The notes under the pieces were generated by a model. That model was not told the origin of the DNA, did not search any database, and worked only from the letters and a program-made list of their open reading frames with translations. Made by a program: the position numbers and the translations under genes. Below, in pieces: positions 33,381 through 35,902 of a DNA stretch of 35,902 nt (the stretch's first letter is position 1; each line of letters opens with the position of its first letter). This stretch comes from a bacterium (GTDB lineage: Bacteria; SZUA-79; Acidulodesulfobacterales; Acidulodesulfobacteraceae), in assembly GCA_021798875.1 (NCBI GenBank), contig JAJZBN010000020.1, forward strand, positions 1 through 35,902. Reading direction: 5' to 3'.

Positions 33381-34292
33381 ATGGACTATAAAGACTATTA
33401 TAAAATATTAGGCGTAGATAAAACCGCTACCGGCGACGAAATTAAAAAAGCTTACAGAAAATTAGCCAGAAAATATCATCCCGACGTTAATCCCAACGAT
33501 AAAACCGCCGAATCGAAATTTAAAGAAGTACAGGAAGCTTACGATATTTTAAAAGACGAAAAAAAACGCAAAGAATACGACGAACTCGGAACTAATTATT
33601 TTAATTATAAAAATGCCGGAGCAGGCGCAGGCGCTTCAAACGGACAATATTATTACGATTATTCCGGCGGCGGCAATTCAGGTTTCGGTTATAATTTCGG
33701 CAATACCGGCGGAGGAGGAAATTTTAACTTCGAGGATATATTCTCCGACCTTTTCAACAGGTCTGGTAAAAAACATGGACCAGTAAAAGGAATGGATTTA
33801 AATGCTTCGCTTGAAATTTCTGTTGCTGAAAGCGTAAAAGGTACTGAAAAAATAATAAATTTAAACGGCGAAAAGATAAAAATAAAGATACCGGCGGGCA
33901 TTGCCGACGGCGGAAAAATTAAGCTTTCGGGAAAAGGTTCACCAGGTTTAAACAATGCGCCGAACGGAGATTTATATATTACTATTTCCGTTTTAAACGA
34001 TAATGTTTTCGAAAGAAAAGACAACGATATCTTCGTCAATAAAAAAATAAAACTGACTGAAGCCGTGCTTGGAGGAAAAGTGGAAGTATCTTCTATAGAC
34101 GGCAAATTTATGCTCACCATACCGGCGGGAACTCAAAACGGCACTAAATTCCGCATTCCCAAAAAAGGGGCGAAAGATATCTCTGGAAAAAAAATAGGCG
34201 ATTTAATAGTTACGGTTACGGTAGATATACCCGTCGGAATATCGGATAAAATTAAAAAGACGTTTACGGAACTTTCAAAAGAAGGCATATAA
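33381..34292 (+). CDS. cbpA: DnaJ-family co-chaperone (CbpA type)
   Basis: J-domain co-chaperone that stimulates DnaK. The 303-residue protein has an N-terminal J domain with [13 protein letters not shown] and HPD at about 33-35 ([10 protein letters not shown]). A Gly/Phe-rich linker (about 75-125) and two beta-rich C-terminal domains follow ([38 protein letters not shown]). The zinc-finger CxxCxGxG repeats of DnaJ are absent, which makes it CbpA-like. Its immediate partner is a CbpM-like gene 27 nt downstream. Confidence 0.93.
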   Translation: MDYKDYYKILGVDKTATGDEIKKAYRKLARKYHPDVNPNDKTAESKFKEVQEAYDILKDEKKRKEYDELGTNYFNYKNAGAGAGASNGQYYYDYSGGGNSGFGYNFGNTGGGGNFNFEDIFSDLFNRSGKKHGPVKGMDLNASLEISVAESVKGTEKIINLNGEKIKIKIPAGIADGGKIKLSGKGSPGLNNAPNGDLYITISVLNDNVFERKDNDIFVNKKIKLTEAVLGGKVEVSSIDGKFMLTIPAGTQNGTKFRIPKKGAKDISGKKIGDLIVTVTVDIPVGISDKIKKTFTELSKEGI

Positions 34293-34319
34293 ATACATAA
34301 AATAAATAAGGAATCCACA

Positions 34320-34673
34320 ATGGATTATTTTATCAATCTGTCTGAATTTTGCGGAAATATAAATTTAAGCGGCGAGTCTGCAATGTTTTTTATCGATGAA
34401 GGGATAATCTGCGTAGAAAAAAGAGATAATGAATTGTATATAGACAAGAAAACGGCGGACGATTTGATGTTTATATCGGAAATTAAAAACGAACTTGGAA
34501 TTAACGACGAAGGGGTCTCTGTCGTACTTAATTTAAGAGAAAAAATTATCGATTACCAAAAGATGCTCTCAACCGTTTTTGATGCGCTTAAAACTTCCAA
34601 AAGTATAGACGAACTTATTTTTTTATTAGAAAAAAGCGAATCTTTCAAAAATATATTATCGAATTTAAAATAA
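34320..34673 (+). CDS. CbpM/MerR-like chaperone-modulator protein
   Basis: A 117-residue small helical protein. The segment FISEIKNELGINDEGVSVVLNLREKIIDYQKML (about 50-84) matches the pattern of CbpM and HspR/MerR proteins, in which a helix-turn-helix-like region ends in G[VI]N-x2-G-[VA]-x-[VL]-[IV]-L. CbpM binds the J domain of CbpA and blocks its action. It lies 27 nt after cbpA, with AAGGAATCC (Shine-Dalgarno AAGGA) before its ATG, as in the E. coli cbpA-cbpM pair. The sequence is divergent, so HspR-type repressor is the alternative. Confidence 0.75.
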   Translation: MDYFINLSEFCGNINLSGESAMFFIDEGIICVEKRDNELYIDKKTADDLMFISEIKNELGINDEGVSVVLNLREKIIDYQKMLSTVFDALKTSKSIDELIFLLEKSESFKNILSNLK

Positions 34674-34698
34674 TCGTAACGAGGAAAAAAAATAAACG

Positions 34699-35703
34699 AT
34701 GAGCATAACGCAAGAGATAAGAGAACTTATAAATGAAAATATTGAAATTCCGGACGATATTCTCATGTCGATTTTTGAATTTTCAGGCGCAAATCTAATG
34801 GAGATTTTTTCTTTAGCCCTGGAATTAAAAGAAAAATATACAGGGAAAAAAATAAATTTTTGTTCTATCGTCAGCGCAAAAACCGGAATCTGTTCTGAAG
34901 ACTGCTCATTTTGCGGACAGTCCTCGGTAGCAGGAAAAAAAGAAAAAAAAATAAAAGTCAATCCTCTAATGTCCGTTTCCGAAATAGTGGAAGCGGCTAA
35001 AATTGCTAAAAAAAACGGAGCAAACGAATTTTCAATAGTAACGAGCGGAACCAGAATATCGGATAAAACTGAATTAAAAACTATAGCGGAAGCCGTAAAA
35101 ACGATTAAAAACGAAATAGGTATAACGCCCTGCGCTTCTTTAGGACTTATGGAATATGAGGATTTACTTTTTCTAAAAGAATGCGGACTTGAAATATTTC
35201 ATCACAACATAGAAACAAACAGCGATTTTTTTAAAAGCATATGCTCGACTCATTCTTTCGAAGATAACATAAAAACGGTTAAGTCCGCAAGAAAAGCAGG
35301 ATTAAAAGTTTGTTCCGGGGTTATAATAGGGATGGGTGAATCCCGTTTTGACAGGATAAAAATGGCGAAAGAGATAAAAGAACTTGAGGTCGATAATATA
35401 CCGATAAACTTTTTAAACCCCATAAAAGGAACTCCGCTTGAAAATATCGAACCTCTTACCCCCATGGAATGCCTCAAAACAATAGCAATGTTTAGAATAG
35501 TCAACCCCAAAAAGAACATACTGGCGCAGGGCGGCCGCGAATATAACCTGCGACAGCTTCAACCGCTTGCCCTTATGTCGGGAGCCAACGGGCTCCTCTT
35601 AGGAAACTACCTGCTTACTTCCGGAAGAAACCCCGAATTGGATTTAGAATTAATTAACGATCTTGGGTTTGAAGCAAACAATCTTATTAACTCTCCCATA
35701 TAA
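34699..35703 (+). CDS. bioB: Biotin synthase
   Basis: Radical-SAM enzyme inserting sulfur into dethiobiotin, the last step of biotin synthesis. The 334-residue protein has FCSIVSAKTGICSEDCSFCGQS around residues 53-74: C-x3-C-x2-C for the radical-SAM [4Fe-4S] cluster. YEDLLFLKECGLEIFHHNIET, KVCSGVIIGMGES and PINFLNPIKGTPLEN, and the C-terminal ILAQGGREYNLRQLQPLALMSGANGLLLGNYLLT with the Arg near the [2Fe-2S] cluster are all typical. It is full length. GAGG about 14 nt before ATG is a weak ribosome site. It lies apart from bioF/bioC, behind pal and cbpA. Confidence 0.95.
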   Translation: MSITQEIRELINENIEIPDDILMSIFEFSGANLMEIFSLALELKEKYTGKKINFCSIVSAKTGICSEDCSFCGQSSVAGKKEKKIKVNPLMSVSEIVEAAKIAKKNGANEFSIVTSGTRISDKTELKTIAEAVKTIKNEIGITPCASLGLMEYEDLLFLKECGLEIFHHNIETNSDFFKSICSTHSFEDNIKTVKSARKAGLKVCSGVIIGMGESRFDRIKMAKEIKELEVDNIPINFLNPIKGTPLENIEPLTPMECLKTIAMFRIVNPKKNILAQGGREYNLRQLQPLALMSGANGLLLGNYLLTSGRNPELDLELINDLGFEANNLINSPI

Positions 35704-35712
35704 CTTATAGAC

Positions 35713-35902
35713 ATGCCAAACGTAAAAAATAAAAAAGCGCTCGGCATAGATTACGGCTTAAAAAGAATCGGGCTATCCTTAAGCGACGACACTCAAACAA
35801 TCGCTTTTCCTTTAAAATATATATTAAACGATTCGGTAAAAAAAACGGTTTCCGAGTTAAAAACGGTAATCGAGGAAGAAAATGTCGGACTTTTAGTTAT
35901 AG
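35713..35902 (+). CDS. ruvX: RuvX/YqgF-family Holliday-junction-resolvase-like protein (truncated by window end)
   Basis: The first 63 codons of a YqgF-type protein, involved in 16S rRNA 5'-end processing and possibly recombination. The frame MPNVKNKKALGIDYGLKRIGLSLSD shows the RNase H-like GIDYG-x-K-R-I-G motif and continues with TIAFPLKYI. It starts 9 nt after the bioB stop on the same strand and runs off the window. It is too short to be in a list of long ORFs but the family signature is clear. Confidence 0.9.
   Translation, partial: MPNVKNKKALGIDYGLKRIGLSLSDDTQTIAFPLKYILNDSVKKTVSELKTVIEEENVGLLVI

Overview
The window reads as one stretch of an AT-rich, Gram-negative (diderm), probably anaerobic bacterial chromosome. 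The diderm envelope is supported by an Mla/MCE lipid-transport operon, a Pal lipoprotein and a periplasmic lytic transglycosylase. Anaerobic or corrinoid-based metabolism is supported by a corrinoid-activation ATPase, cobalamin-dependent MetH, cobalamin-ring synthesis (CbiC/CobH), an HdrB/HdrC-type iron-sulfur protein, an archaeal-type split glutamate synthase and selenium metabolism. The low G+C, 16S 5' sequence and gene mix suggest a low-GC deltaproteobacterium-like lineage (for example the Sva0485/Acidulodesulfobacterales group). That is a guess from the gene mix and was not tested.

Layout. 1-485: 5' end of a 16S rRNA gene (minus strand) with leader, boxA-like site and a near-consensus promoter. 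486-5578: tyrS, ymdB, rny, ygfA, a 6S RNA, zapA and a ZapB-like coiled coil. 5618-10482: split glutamate synthase (GXGXG, FMN/Fe-S and amidotransferase proteins), then an HdrB-HdrC fusion. 10631-13378: a degenerate GGDEF protein facing pgsA, lytic transglycosylase and cbiC. 13505-15949: rlmN and a corrinoid-activation ATPase, converging and bracketed by inverted copies of a palindromic repeat. 15952-22620: selD (read through an in-frame UGA), mlaD, mlaF, mlaE, an HNH nuclease and selA. 22645-28971: recO, an SMR-type transporter, murT, metH, murI. 29088-35902: queF, gatD, bioF, bioC, pal, cbpA, a CbpM-like protein, bioB and the start of ruvX.

How the genes work together. SelA and SelD supply two steps of selenocysteine synthesis, and SelD itself appears to be a selenoprotein with Sec at the catalytic position. 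MurT and GatD (lipid II isoglutamine amidation) and MurI (D-glutamate) concern peptidoglycan stem-peptide chemistry, which is unusual beside Pal and Mla. MetH ends after its B12 domain and lacks the usual reactivation domain; the nearby RACo-like ATPase is a plausible replacement. BioF, BioC and BioB make part of biotin synthesis.

Almost all of the window is coding. Intergenic stretches are short and hold 6S RNA, palindromic repeats, an 11-bp phased repeat array, small tandem repeats and a few recognisable promoters. No CRISPR array, tRNA gene, prophage or intact insertion sequence was found.
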